Assembly (NCBI GenBank): GCA_910577275.1
Contig: CAJTMW010000030.1
Coordinates: 1 to 45,261 of the forward strand
DNA from: an uncultured Lachnospiraceae bacterium
GTDB lineage: Bacteria; Bacillota; Clostridia; Lachnospirales; Lachnospiraceae
Length of the DNA stretch: 45,261 nt
Direction: 5' to 3'
This document shows positions 8,309 through 17,721 of the stretch, one piece after another; within the stretch, counting starts at the first letter, position 1, and each line of letters begins with the position of its first letter. Below the pieces are notes generated by a model. That model was given only the letters and a program-made list of their open reading frames with translations. It was not told where the DNA came from and did no database searches. The position numbers and the translations under genes were made by a program.

Positions 8309-9481
8309 ATGAATATTTTATTTGTTGCTTCAGATAACAACCGCATATCGGGCGCCTTTTTAAGTATGGCAAAGCTGGCAATGATTTTACAAAGAGATTA
8401 TGGAGTAAATGTGTCTGCGGTTCTGCCAAATGACGGGGACGGCGGAAGTCTTCTGGAAGAATACGGCGTGGAGTATGAGATTGTTCCCTCCAGAAACTGG
8501 GTTGTGGATATTGAGGAAGGAAAGACAGGGGAGAGGGAAAAAGAAAAGGAAAAAGAGCTTTCAGGAAACGAAAGCGCGATTTGCCGCATCTGCGAAATTA
8601 TCAGGGAAAAAGAAATTGAAATTCTTCACATTAACACTACCTACAGCTATGTGGGAGCAGCGGCGGCGCTTGGAATAAAGATTCCCTTCATCTGGCATAT
8701 CAGGGAATTTCTGGAGGAAGGACAGAACAGAAAAATCTGGGACAGGGAAAAGGGATATGCGCTGATAAGCAAAGCTTCCGCAATTATAGCGATTTCCGAC
8801 AGCGTTTATGAGAAATATTCCAAAATTTTTCCGGCGGACAGACTCCGGGTTATTTATAACGGAATTGATGAAAAAGATTTTTTGAGACCGGAGAGGGAGC
8901 TGTTTCAGGGGGAAAAGGCGCGGTTTTGCATTATAGGGGGAATTGTGCCCTACAAGGGCCATGAGGAGCTGATTCGGGCATGCGGACGGCTGAAACGAAA
9001 AGGGATTTCAGATTTCGAGCTCAAAATTGTGGGAAAAGGAAAGGAACAGTTTCAGCGGTATTTAATGCAGCTTGTTGAGAAAGAAAATTTACACGGAAAT
9101 GTTATCTTTGCCGGAGCAAGCAACTGTATTCCCGAAGTACTGGAGAATACGGATATTCTCTTTGTCTGTTCGCAGAACGAGGCGTTCGGGCGCACCACAG
9201 TGGAAGGCATGATGGCGGGATGCCTGATTATAGGTGCGGATACGGCCGGGACAAAGGAGCTGCTTGAGGGCGGGAAGAACGGATATCTGTACGAGAGGGG
9301 AAACGTAAAAAAACTGTCAGACACTGTGGAGTATGTTTTAAGGAATAAAGAGGAAGGAAACGGGAGACGGAAAAGAGGACAAAAAACGGCGGCGATGAAA
9401 TATACGGCTGTTAAAAACGCACAGGCGGTCTATGAATTGTATCAGGACGTGCGGCGCACAGGAGGATTTGAAAGTGGATGA
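8309..9481 (+). CDS. Glycosyltransferase family 4
   Basis: A 390-residue GT-B, retaining-type glycosyltransferase. MNILFVASDNNRISGAF begins the N-terminal Rossmann half, and the C-terminal donor-binding half contains GGIVPYKGHEELI, KIVGKGKE and the hallmark NEAFGRTTVEGMMAGC, in which the two glutamates are the EX7E motif. I chose the ATG at 8309, with GTGGAG five bases upstream, over the ATG at 8285, which would add eight unconserved residues. It overlaps the next gene by 8 bp. Cytosolic, no membrane segment. The sugar donor cannot be told. Confidence 0.88.
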   Translation: MNILFVASDNNRISGAFLSMAKLAMILQRDYGVNVSAVLPNDGDGGSLLEEYGVEYEIVPSRNWVVDIEEGKTGEREKEKEKELSGNESAICRICEIIREKEIEILHINTTYSYVGAAAALGIKIPFIWHIREFLEEGQNRKIWDREKGYALISKASAIIAISDSVYEKYSKIFPADRLRVIYNGIDEKDFLRPERELFQGEKARFCIIGGIVPYKGHEELIRACGRLKRKGISDFELKIVGKGKEQFQRYLMQLVEKENLHGNVIFAGASNCIPEVLENTDILFVCSQNEAFGRTTVEGMMAGCLIIGADTAGTKELLEGGKNGYLYERGNVKKLSDTVEYVLRNKEEGNGRRKRGQKTAAMKYTAVKNAQAVYELYQDVRRTGGFESG

Positions 9482-10088
9482 TTCGAAGGAACTGGAAAGG
9501 ATGTATACGGAATACCGGGAAAGAAGAAAGGATTTATTATACTACAAATATGTGAGGAGTTTGATTGCCGTGTGCGCTGCAAGCGCGGAATCCATTCTGG
9601 ACGTGGGCTCCGGCGGAATCGATGTGATTTCCCATTGTACCAATGTGCCGTACAAAGTGAGTATCGATTCGGCATACCCTTTCAAAAGCAGGGAGGTTGA
9701 AGGGATAACCGGGGATTTTTTCAGCTATGAGCCGGACAGGAAATTTGATATTGTCGGCTGTTTTCAGGTGATTGAACATATTGAGGAGGCGGAAGCGTTC
9801 TGCCGGAAGCTGCTTAGGCTGTCAAAGGGAGTTGTGATAGTATCCGTACCTTATATGTGGAAGAAAGGGGCGGTTAAAAATCATGTTCAGGACCCTGTTG
9901 ACCTGGAAAAATTAGCCGGCTGGTTTGGATTTGAGCCATCCTTTTGTAATATTGTGGACGAAATGCTGGTTGCCGTTTTTCTGGCGGACGGGAGCGTGAG
10001 GGAAAATCTGTTAAAGCAGAATGGAAAGGAGTTTTCCGGCTTTGACAGGAAATGGAATTGCAAAACGGAGTGCTTAAAATGTCAGTGA
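9474..10088 (+). CDS. Class I SAM-dependent methyltransferase
   Basis: A 204-residue methyltransferase. SAM-binding motif I is ILDVGSGGIDVI, the acidic end of strand 2 is KVSIDSAYPF, and the motif IV/post-II region is FDIVGCFQVIEHIEEAEAF, as in Methyltransf_11-type enzymes. I place the start at a GTG at 9474, because GGAGG lies at 9461-9465 with an 8-nt spacer; an in-frame ATG at 9432 has no such site and would overlap the GT4 gene by 50 bp. The stop overlaps the next gene by 10 bp. Likely O-methylation of a sugar in the locus product. Confidence 0.82.
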   Translation: MDDSKELERMYTEYRERRKDLLYYKYVRSLIAVCAASAESILDVGSGGIDVISHCTNVPYKVSIDSAYPFKSREVEGITGDFFSYEPDRKFDIVGCFQVIEHIEEAEAFCRKLLRLSKGVVIVSVPYMWKKGAVKNHVQDPVDLEKLAGWFGFEPSFCNIVDEMLVAVFLADGSVRENLLKQNGKEFSGFDRKWNCKTECLKCQ

Positions 10089-11368
10089 AGGTTTCGGTTA
10101 TTTTGCCTTCCCTGAATGTCGGCCGGTATATTGCCGGGTGTCTGGAAAGCGTTATTGGTCAGAGCCTGCGGGAAATTGAGATGATATGCGTGGACGCCGG
10201 TTCCACAGACGGTACGCTGGAAATACTCCGCAGGTATGAAGCAGCGGATGACAGAATCAGGGTGATTTGTTCTGACAAAAAGAGCTATGGACGGCAGATG
10301 AACATGGGGATGGCGGCGGCAAAGGGAGAATACGTTGGAATCGTGGAGACAGACGATTTCATTCTGCCGGGCATGTATGAGGAGCTTTACAGGAAGGCAA
10401 AGGATAATGACGCTGATTTTGTGAAAGCAGATTTCTATCGATTTACCGGAGAAGGAGAAAACATCCGCAGAGCCCTTTACAGACTTTCCGGAAAGGCGCG
10501 TTATTATGACTGCATTATCGATGTGGAAAAGACGCAGGAGTGCTTCTCCTTTCCCATGAACACATGGAGCGGAATTTATAAAAGGGAGTTTCTGATAAAA
10601 AACAATATACGGCACAACGAGACGCCGGGAGCCTCCTATCAGGATACGGGCTTCTGGTTTCAGACTTTCGTATATGCCAAAAGAGCGTACTTTGTGGACA
10701 GGGCTTATTATATGAACCGCCGGGACAATCCTGATTCTTCCGTTTTCAGTAAAAGCAAGGTGTATTGCGCCAGCGATGAATATCGCTACATCCTGAATAT
10801 TTTAAGGCGCGATGAAGCGTTGTGGAATCGTTTCAGACACGTTTATGCCGTTTCCTGTTATCAGGCGTATAAGGGCAGCCTTGGAAGAATGGCGCAGGAA
10901 TACAGGGCAGAATTTATAGCGCGGTTCGCGGAAGATTTCCGGGAGCTTGAAAGGCTGGGAGCTTTAAAGAAAGAGTGCTTTCATGACACGGACTGGAGGA
11001 CGCTCTGTTTTATAATGAAAAATCCGCAGGACTATTACCGGCATTTTATCTTAATAAGAGAAAGCCTGTATGAACAGGCGCGGCGGTTTGAGAGGATTAT
11101 CATTTTCGGCGCAGGTATGGTTGGAAAGAGAACTTTCCAGGATTTGAAGGAGGGGGGATACCGCGGCAGAATCGTCTGCTTTGCGGTATCGCAGCGGCAG
11201 GGGAATTTAAATAAATATAAGGATATTTCGGTCATAATCATAGATGAACTGCTGGCATACCGGAAAAACAGCCTTGTGGTGATTGCCGTGTCGGCATTTT
11301 TACAGCAGGAAATCAAAGACAGATTAGAAGCTCTGGGATTTGAAAATGTTTTTCCGTTGCCTGAATGA
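10079..11368 (+). CDS. GT2 glycosyltransferase with C-terminal Rossmann module
   Basis: A 429-residue fusion. Residues 1-230 are a GT-A family 2 transferase: VSVILPSLNVGRYIAGCLESV, then CVDAGSTDGTLEIL and the metal-binding-type ETDDF. Residues about 338-429 form a separate Rossmann-like module starting RIIIFGAGMVGKRTF (Gly344 onward) and ending with VVIAVSAFLQQEIKDRL. The start at 10079 has CGGAG upstream and begins directly at the GT2 fold; an upstream ATG at 10052 is less likely. The last four bases overlap the next gene (ATGA). The same type of small Rossmann module is seen in four other proteins of this locus. Confidence 0.85.
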   Translation: MSVKVSVILPSLNVGRYIAGCLESVIGQSLREIEMICVDAGSTDGTLEILRRYEAADDRIRVICSDKKSYGRQMNMGMAAAKGEYVGIVETDDFILPGMYEELYRKAKDNDADFVKADFYRFTGEGENIRRALYRLSGKARYYDCIIDVEKTQECFSFPMNTWSGIYKREFLIKNNIRHNETPGASYQDTGFWFQTFVYAKRAYFVDRAYYMNRRDNPDSSVFSKSKVYCASDEYRYILNILRRDEALWNRFRHVYAVSCYQAYKGSLGRMAQEYRAEFIARFAEDFRELERLGALKKECFHDTDWRTLCFIMKNPQDYYRHFILIRESLYEQARRFERIIIFGAGMVGKRTFQDLKEGGYRGRIVCFAVSQRQGNLNKYKDISVIIIDELLAYRKNSLVVIAVSAFLQQEIKDRLEALGFENVFPLPE

Positions 11369-12519
11369 AAGAGAAGTGTATGGAGAAGGTTTCGGTAATC
11401 ATACCGGTATATAATGGGGAAATCTATCTGAGGGAATGCATGGAATCTGTGCTGCGGCAGAGCTTTGGGGAGTTTGAAGTGATTCTTGTGGATGACGGCT
11501 CAACAGATTCCTCAGGGCGGATATGCGACGAGTATGCCGGGCGAAATGGCAAAGTTAAAGTGATACATAAGGAAAACGAAGGTCTGATATGTGCCAGAGC
11601 GGATGGGATAAGGGCGGCTCAGGGAGGTTTGATTACATTTGTTGACGCTGACGACTGGGTGGAGGCGGACTTTCTTGACGTACTGGTAAGGAGTATGGCG
11701 GAAAATCAGGCGGATATTGTGATGACCGGATGCATCAGGGAGAGCGCGCATGGCTCTGAAATATTGCGAAACAGCATACCCGACGGAGTCTATGAACGCC
11801 AGAGGCTTTCGGAGAATATTTTTCCACGCATGCTCCACCATGAGGGTTTTTACAGGTTTGGAATACTGCCTTATCTGTGGAACAAAATCTACAGAAAGGA
11901 AATATTACAAAGCTGTTACACCCATATTGATACCCGGATTTATGACGGGGAGGATGTGGCGGTGGTTTTTCCTTATCTGTTGAAAGCGGAAAAGGCAGTT
12001 ATCCTGTCTGAGGCAAAATATCACTACCGGATACATGATAAGGCCATGACGGCCGGAAAGAAAAGCGATTACTATGAAAACTGCTGTCACCTGTACCTTT
12101 ACCTTGCGGGAGAATTTAACCGGTCAGAGTACAGTGGAGCTTTGATGCCGCAGTTGGATGCGTACATGCGCATGATGGTCTGGCAGAAAAATCAGAAAAG
12201 TTATATAGAAGCGGAGAAATATGTGTTTCCTTTCGGAAAGGTTCCGCCGGATTCCGCAGTTGTCCTGTATGGCGCCGGGGTAGTCGGGCAGACCTACCGC
12301 CACCAGATTGAGAAAATAAATTACTGCAATATTACAGCGTGGGTGGATAAGAATTACCGGCAGAGGGAGCTAAAAAGGATGGGAGTGCGGGGAATGGAGG
12401 CGCTTGAAGATATAGAGTATCAGTTCATTGTTATTGCCATTGAAAACCGGCAAACGGCGGAAGCGGTTCTTGCAGATTTGACCGGCAGGGGAATTGACAG
12501 GGAGAAAATTATTATTTAA
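11365..12519 (+). CDS. GT2 glycosyltransferase with C-terminal Rossmann module
   Basis: A 384-residue fusion. VSVIIPVYNGEIYLRECMES, VDDGSTDSSGRICDEYA and FVDADDW are standard GT2 signatures, the last carrying the DXD-type metal site. After a helical linker, AVVLYGAGVVGQTYRHQI (Gly303 onward) opens a C-terminal Rossmann-like module ending FIVIAIENRQTAEAVL. The ATG at 11365 overlaps the previous stop (ATGA), favouring translational coupling; an ATG at 11380, which starts right at MEKVSVII and has AAAGAG upstream, is an equally good alternative. Cytosolic; donor unknown. Confidence 0.85.
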   Translation: MKEKCMEKVSVIIPVYNGEIYLRECMESVLRQSFGEFEVILVDDGSTDSSGRICDEYAGRNGKVKVIHKENEGLICARADGIRAAQGGLITFVDADDWVEADFLDVLVRSMAENQADIVMTGCIRESAHGSEILRNSIPDGVYERQRLSENIFPRMLHHEGFYRFGILPYLWNKIYRKEILQSCYTHIDTRIYDGEDVAVVFPYLLKAEKAVILSEAKYHYRIHDKAMTAGKKSDYYENCCHLYLYLAGEFNRSEYSGALMPQLDAYMRMMVWQKNQKSYIEAEKYVFPFGKVPPDSAVVLYGAGVVGQTYRHQIEKINYCNITAWVDKNYRQRELKRMGVRGMEALEDIEYQFIVIAIENRQTAEAVLADLTGRGIDREKIII

Positions 12520-12543
12520 TCGGAGGCAGATTTGGGAGGACAT

Positions 12544-13644
12544 ATGAAGACAGCATTTATAAGCGCATTTCCGCCGGAAAAGTTTTATACTGCCGGGGAC
12601 TGGTCGTCCAAGCTGGAATATTTATCGGAAAACACCGGAAACTGGGTTTACATAAATTCTCTGCGAAAGCAGATAAATTATGATATTGAGGCATGGCTGG
12701 GCGACCCGGCGCTGACCGGCGGAGATTATCAGGCGGGAGTAATGCCGGTTTCCAATATCCTTCGGAGCGGTTATGAAGGGACGCTGATATGGGCGGATTT
12801 GATTGAAAAGACAAAATTTCCGATAGTGCCTGTGGGCATGGGCGCGCAGTCCTTTCATGGACAAACCACGCCCCGTGAAATCGTGAAATCCCTGAAACCG
12901 GAAGTGGTGCGGGCCTTTCAGAGAATCGCGTATCAGACGCATTCCTTTGGAATCAGGGGAGAACAGACCGCGGAATGTCTGGATTTGATGGGAATACATA
13001 ATTACAGAATTATAGGTTGTCCCTCCTTTTATCAGTATCAGGACGGCAGCTTTCGGCAAAGAAAAAAGCCGTCGGGGGACAGAGTTGTTTTCAGTCTGCA
13101 GACAGCAAGAAAGACGACGGGACATATTTTTGAAATGGGAGCCGCGGCGGGCGGACAGTGGATTATGCAGGGCAGGCACGAGGGCGTCAGGTATCTCTAC
13201 AGCGATGAAAAGGTATCGGACAAATTTGTGAGGGAAAAGCTCTTTCTGGACAAAAAAGGTGCGGAGGTAAACGATTTTATAAAGAGCAACGCCCACATTT
13301 TTTTCACTTTGGATGAATGGGAGAAGTATCTGGCGGACGGCCGATTTACATTTTCTTTCGGGATGCGTTTCCATGGGAATATGCTGGCCCATCTGGCAGG
13401 TGTGCCTACCGTCTGGATTGGGCACGATTTAAGGACGAAGGAACTGGTATCGGCTATGAAGCTTCCTAATGTGACGCTGGAGGAGTACAGAGATATCAGC
13501 GATATCAATGAGCTGATGGCAAGATGCGATTATCGGGACACAGAGAAAAATTATTTTCATCTGTGCGAAGAATATGTGCGGTTTCTGGAGGAAAACAATA
13601 TTGCCCATAAATTTGAACTTCACAGGGAGAAAACGAATGAATAA
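12544..13644 (+). CDS. Polysaccharide pyruvyl transferase family protein
   Basis: A 366-residue member of the pyruvyl-transferase family (CsaB/WcaK/AmsJ type, PF04230), GT-B-like enzymes that transfer pyruvate from phosphoenolpyruvate to sugar hydroxyls as a ketal; some members act on other substrates. Signatures are FGIRGEQTAECLDLMGI, CPSFY and the C-terminal FGMRFHGNMLAHLAGVP with the conserved RXHG. The ATG at 12544 has a GGGAGG site 4 bases upstream; a TTG at 12532 is unlikely. It overlaps the next gene by 8 bp. Pyruvylation would add negative charge to the locus product. Confidence 0.82.
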   Translation: MKTAFISAFPPEKFYTAGDWSSKLEYLSENTGNWVYINSLRKQINYDIEAWLGDPALTGGDYQAGVMPVSNILRSGYEGTLIWADLIEKTKFPIVPVGMGAQSFHGQTTPREIVKSLKPEVVRAFQRIAYQTHSFGIRGEQTAECLDLMGIHNYRIIGCPSFYQYQDGSFRQRKKPSGDRVVFSLQTARKTTGHIFEMGAAAGGQWIMQGRHEGVRYLYSDEKVSDKFVREKLFLDKKGAEVNDFIKSNAHIFFTLDEWEKYLADGRFTFSFGMRFHGNMLAHLAGVPTVWIGHDLRTKELVSAMKLPNVTLEEYRDISDINELMARCDYRDTEKNYFHLCEEYVRFLEENNIAHKFELHREKTNE

Positions 13645-16201
13645 GATGATTTCTGTCATTATTCCGATGCATAACAATAAAGAGACAATCAGGGAATGCC
13701 TGAACTCGGTCCTGGCACAGACCTACGCCAATCTGGAAGTGATTTTGATAGATGATTTTTCCACGGATGAAACGGTTAAGGAGACCTTAAGCATCATTCA
13801 AAATGAAAAGCGGGCAAGGCTTATCAGATATGAGCAGCATGTAAGCGCGTTTGTGGCAAGGAAGCGGGGAATACAGGAGGCGGCGGGAGATTATATTTTA
13901 TTTATTGACGCTGACGACTATATATCAAAAGGCTTATGCATGGAGCTGATTCAGCAAATGGAGTCCGGGGAGTGCGATATTCTGCATTTTAACATGCAGG
14001 TTGTAAACTGCGGAGTATCCCAAAAGACCGTTGAAGCCATGAAGAAATTTGCGGCTCCCTTTGAAGGGCGGCTTTTCGGAGAAGATATTTTTTCCTGCTG
14101 TTTTGTGAAGGAAAAGTATGGATTCAATCTGGCAAATAAGATGTTTTCCGCCGGAATCTGCAAAAGCGCCGTAAGAAAACTGGAGGAGCGAAGGATGCCT
14201 AAGGCGAACGACCTTGTGATGTATTTCTTTCTGGCGCTGGAAGCTGAAAAATATACAGGGTTCCGTGGAAAGGAAAGCTACTTTTACCGCTATGGCAAAG
14301 GGAGCACAGGAAAAGCAAACTATTCTTTAAAGGACTTTGAGTGGTACTGCAGTTACAGCGATACGGTGAAATATATAGAGCAGGCCTGTGAAAATTATTA
14401 CCGGGGAAATGCCGCGGTACTGTGTGCAATCGGAAAAATAAAAAAGCGGTTCCTGCTGGAATGTGCCAGCGTCTGGCATGAAAGCGTTGACGAAAGCGAG
14501 CAGGGCGCGGCTTTTGACATGATGTGTAAAAGCTGGGACGGCGCTGAGATTGGAGGCGCCCTGTGGTATCTGTTTGGCGGAAAAGAAGCAGATACCGCCG
14601 GAAAAATCCGTAAATCGGAGGCAATGAGTAAAATTGACAGACAAAAGCCCAGGCGGCTGGCAATTTACTATCACAGGCTGTGCAGGGGAGGGGTGGAGAG
14701 GGTGATATCCCTTTTAGTCCCCCTGTATCTCGCACTTGGGTATCAGGTGATTCTTATCACGGATGAGGAGCCATCGGAGGAGGATTTTTCTATTCCTGAT
14801 GGAATCAGACGTTATGTGATTCCTTCGGCATCCGGTGTGCAGAGGAAGGAAACAGAGTATATCGGGCGGGGAAAGCGTCTGCAGGAGATTCTTTTGGAGG
14901 AGAAAACGGATGTATTCTGCTATCAGGCGGCGACTTCCCCTATTCTCTTTTATGATTTGGTGGTAGCGAAATTGAACCACGTGGAATTTATAGTTACAAA
15001 ACATGAATTGTTTTCGCAGGGAATGGTGCGCATGCTTAACAGAATGCGTTATGAAAACACCGTTTATCCCCTTGTCGATAAGATGACGGTCTTATCCGAG
15101 AGCGAGAAGCTCTACTGGCGTACCATGGGAGTTGACGCTTATTATATCCCGAATCCAAGGCCGGACTTGAAGCCGGTCTGTGAAGGAGGAAAGCCGGAAG
15201 GCTATATTGTATGGGTGGGCCGGCTGGATAAATATCAGAAAAGGCATCAGGATATCGTTCCCATCGTCAGTCTTGCGGCGGAGAAAATCCCGGATATTAA
15301 AGTGAAAATATTCGGAAGCGCCGAGACATATGAGGATATTTACCGCCTGAAAGGGGATATTGAAAGGCATGGATTGGAAAGGAATATTGAATATTGCGGT
15401 TATACCACGGATTTGCAGGAAATATACGGCGGAGCGGCAATTCATCTGGTGACGTCCGCCTATGAATCTTTTCCTATGGGGATATTTGAAAGCCATGCGC
15501 TGGGGATACCGCTGGTGACATATGAAATGCCCTATCTGGAATTATTGAAGGAGGATAAGGGCAGTCTGTGCGCAGAGCCTCAAAATTACAGGAAGATGGC
15601 GGAAGCGCTTGTTTTGCTGATGGAGAATCCCCGGCTGAGAGAAGAAATGGGGAAAGAAGCGAAAAAAAGGGCGTCGGAATATCAAAACGATGCAATCGGA
15701 AAAGAATGGAAAAGGTTATTTTCGGAAGGAAGCTTAAGCCGGCACAGTGACAATCCCTTTGCAGACGGGTACAAAACAATTCTGCAGACGATTGCATATC
15801 ATTACGATTTGGGGTGGAAGGAAGCGGATTCCTGTAGAAAGAAAATGAATCGACTGCAAAAGGAAAAATGGGTGAATGAAATCAGGCTTAAGCTTCTGGA
15901 ACTGCATGCGGAGGTAGTATTGTACCCGTTCGGGGATATCGGGAGAAAAACCAGGGATTTGCTGAACCGGTACGGGATACGCGAGGCATTCATTGTAGAC
16001 AACGGGCTGTCAAAAACGAATGGAGAGATTCTGTCAGTAGATGATTTGAAAAAAATCGACTGTACGAAATATCTGTTTGCAGTATGCAGCGACAAGCTGT
16101 CTATTTATCAGGAAATACGAAAGCCGCTTAAGGATATCGTGCCCGAAGCTAATATTTATGATTTATTCCCTGAAACACAGGATGATGGAGAAGACCTATG
16201 A
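13637..16201 (+). CDS. GT2-GT4-Rossmann three-module glycosyltransferase
   Basis: An 854-residue fusion. Residues 1-230 are a GT2 domain (MISVIIPMHNNKETIRECL, LIDDFSTDETV, FIDADDY). From about residue 338 (RRLAIYYHRLCRGGVERVIS) a GT4 domain follows, with VWVGRLDKYQKRHQDIVPI and ESFPMGIFESHALGIPLV near residues 608-625 as the donor-binding EX7E segment. The last 90 residues (VVLYPFGDIGRKTRDLL, Gly766 onward) form the small Rossmann-like module found elsewhere in the locus. The start at 13637 has AGGGAG eight bases upstream and overlaps the previous gene by 8 bp; an earlier ATG at 13574 is rejected. It probably adds two sugars in sequence. Confidence 0.87.
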   Translation: MNKMISVIIPMHNNKETIRECLNSVLAQTYANLEVILIDDFSTDETVKETLSIIQNEKRARLIRYEQHVSAFVARKRGIQEAAGDYILFIDADDYISKGLCMELIQQMESGECDILHFNMQVVNCGVSQKTVEAMKKFAAPFEGRLFGEDIFSCCFVKEKYGFNLANKMFSAGICKSAVRKLEERRMPKANDLVMYFFLALEAEKYTGFRGKESYFYRYGKGSTGKANYSLKDFEWYCSYSDTVKYIEQACENYYRGNAAVLCAIGKIKKRFLLECASVWHESVDESEQGAAFDMMCKSWDGAEIGGALWYLFGGKEADTAGKIRKSEAMSKIDRQKPRRLAIYYHRLCRGGVERVISLLVPLYLALGYQVILITDEEPSEEDFSIPDGIRRYVIPSASGVQRKETEYIGRGKRLQEILLEEKTDVFCYQAATSPILFYDLVVAKLNHVEFIVTKHELFSQGMVRMLNRMRYENTVYPLVDKMTVLSESEKLYWRTMGVDAYYIPNPRPDLKPVCEGGKPEGYIVWVGRLDKYQKRHQDIVPIVSLAAEKIPDIKVKIFGSAETYEDIYRLKGDIERHGLERNIEYCGYTTDLQEIYGGAAIHLVTSAYESFPMGIFESHALGIPLVTYEMPYLELLKEDKGSLCAEPQNYRKMAEALVLLMENPRLREEMGKEAKKRASEYQNDAIGKEWKRLFSEGSLSRHSDNPFADGYKTILQTIAYHYDLGWKEADSCRKKMNRLQKEKWVNEIRLKLLELHAEVVLYPFGDIGRKTRDLLNRYGIREAFIVDNGLSKTNGEILSVDDLKKIDCTKYLFAVCSDKLSIYQEIRKPLKDIVPEANIYDLFPETQDDGEDL

Positions 16202-17712
16202 ACGGTATTAATTTTGAGGACAGGACAATAGCCCTTATCGGAAATGAATTTCATTGCAGGCGTTTTTATATTCAGTTCCATGCGTTGCTCAATATCAGAT
16301 ATTTTTTCTATATTAAAAAGGGGAAATGGTTTTCGGCAGCAGAGACTTTTTTCAAAGAAAATACGAAAGTGGAATGTATGTTTATCGATGAGAAAGTAAT
16401 AAAAAAGGAAAACCTTTTGCTGATTTTATGTAATGAGCATCCTTTCCGCAGCTTCTATGATACCGCACTTTTTAATATGGGGAACGAATGGGGCAGGGAC
16501 TATATAGATTTTTTGTATGTGATTCAGTATTACCGCCAAAAATACAGCTTTTCGCTGGAAGAAAAGAATATCTGGATATTCGGGGCGGGAAATAACGGAA
16601 AACGCTTCTATGAAAAGTATAAGGATATTTATCATATAAGCGGATTTGTGTCCAATTACAGTGAGGAAAAGGAATGCAAAGGGCTTCCGGTTATACGTCC
16701 CCACAGTCTTTCCGGGGATGAAAACTCTTATGTCGTCATCTGCAGCGAACAGGATGCCGTTATGGCGCGGCAGCTGTCTGAAACCGGATTATGCGGGGAC
16801 AGGGATTACGGCTTTGAGAGCACGCTTCCCAAAAAGCTTTTTATTGCAACAGGCACATGCCAGATTGTAGTGACGGCAAACGCCCTATATAAAAATGACG
16901 ATTTCAGGGCGCATTATGATTTATGCGTCTTTATGGACAGCATGTACAATGTGTGCAGCGATGCCGACAACAGGAGATTGAAAGAGTATGGGAGCTATTG
17001 CGACACCGTCTTTTTTAATGTCGTTAACACAGGCTCGGCAGAACAGAGAAATTATCAATATCTGGTTGATGACTTTTATCAGAATGCAGATAAGCTGTTT
17101 ATGCCCTTTTACTATTTCAGGGGACAGTTAATGCAGGCTACCGGGGAGGAAAACAGGTACACCGTAAGAAAGCCGTTCTCCTATCATCTCTGGCTGCGGG
17201 GAGATGAGGAGGTCAATCGACTGGTGGAAAACGGCCTTACAGAGGAGCAGATTTTAGAGAGGGTTTCCGGCGATTACTGGACGGAAGAAGAAATCAGGAA
17301 CAATTTTTGGAAGGAAATGAAAAAAATTGAGATATGGGACCGGGTTTCCTCCTTTCCGCTTCGGCCGTTTATCGAAGAAAATTATAAGAGCCTGATGATT
17401 TTCAGCGACGGCACTCATTTTTGCCGCCAGCTGGCTTTTTATCTGGCGAATAAGATAGCGGTGCACCTTCGCATAAAGCCTATATGCAATACCGGGATTC
17501 TGGATGAGCTTGTGAGCGAGACAAAAAGCATTATGCCGGTCTACCCTTGTGTAAAGCAGGCTTTAGGGCTGAAAATGGCGGATAAATACAGATTTTACAA
17601 CGAAGAAAAGAAAGAGTGTGAGGAGCTGGAATTTAAAGAATTTATAAAAAGATATATACAGTATGTGACACAGATTCGGAGCATTTATGAGGAATCAGGC
17701 ACGTTGTTTTAA
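16198..17712 (+). CDS. WcbI-like acyltransferase candidate with N-terminal Rossmann modules
   Basis: A 504-residue protein. Residues 1-110 look like one Rossmann-like unit (TIALIGNEFHCRRFY) and residues about 120-205 like a second (NIWIFGAGNNGKRFYEKY). From residue 215, KLFIATGTCQIVVTANAL matches the G[NT]CQ opening of WcbI-type polysaccharide acetyltransferase-like proteins, and IFSDGTHFCRQLAFYLANKI near the C-terminus could supply the matching Asp/His. WcbI proteins are SGNH-like and implicated in capsule modification. Start ATG has GGAGAAG upstream and overlaps the previous stop (ATGA). The next gene, 9 bp on, is an adenylating ligase, so acyl transfer from the locus carrier protein is plausible but inferred. 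Confidence 0.6.
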   Translation: MNGINFEDRTIALIGNEFHCRRFYIQFHALLNIRYFFYIKKGKWFSAAETFFKENTKVECMFIDEKVIKKENLLLILCNEHPFRSFYDTALFNMGNEWGRDYIDFLYVIQYYRQKYSFSLEEKNIWIFGAGNNGKRFYEKYKDIYHISGFVSNYSEEKECKGLPVIRPHSLSGDENSYVVICSEQDAVMARQLSETGLCGDRDYGFESTLPKKLFIATGTCQIVVTANALYKNDDFRAHYDLCVFMDSMYNVCSDADNRRLKEYGSYCDTVFFNVVNTGSAEQRNYQYLVDDFYQNADKLFMPFYYFRGQLMQATGEENRYTVRKPFSYHLWLRGDEEVNRLVENGLTEEQILERVSGDYWTEEEIRNNFWKEMKKIEIWDRVSSFPLRPFIEENYKSLMIFSDGTHFCRQLAFYLANKIAVHLRIKPICNTGILDELVSETKSIMPVYPCVKQALGLKMADKYRFYNEEKKECEELEFKEFIKRYIQYVTQIRSIYEESGTLF

Positions 17713-17721
17713 GGAGAAAAA

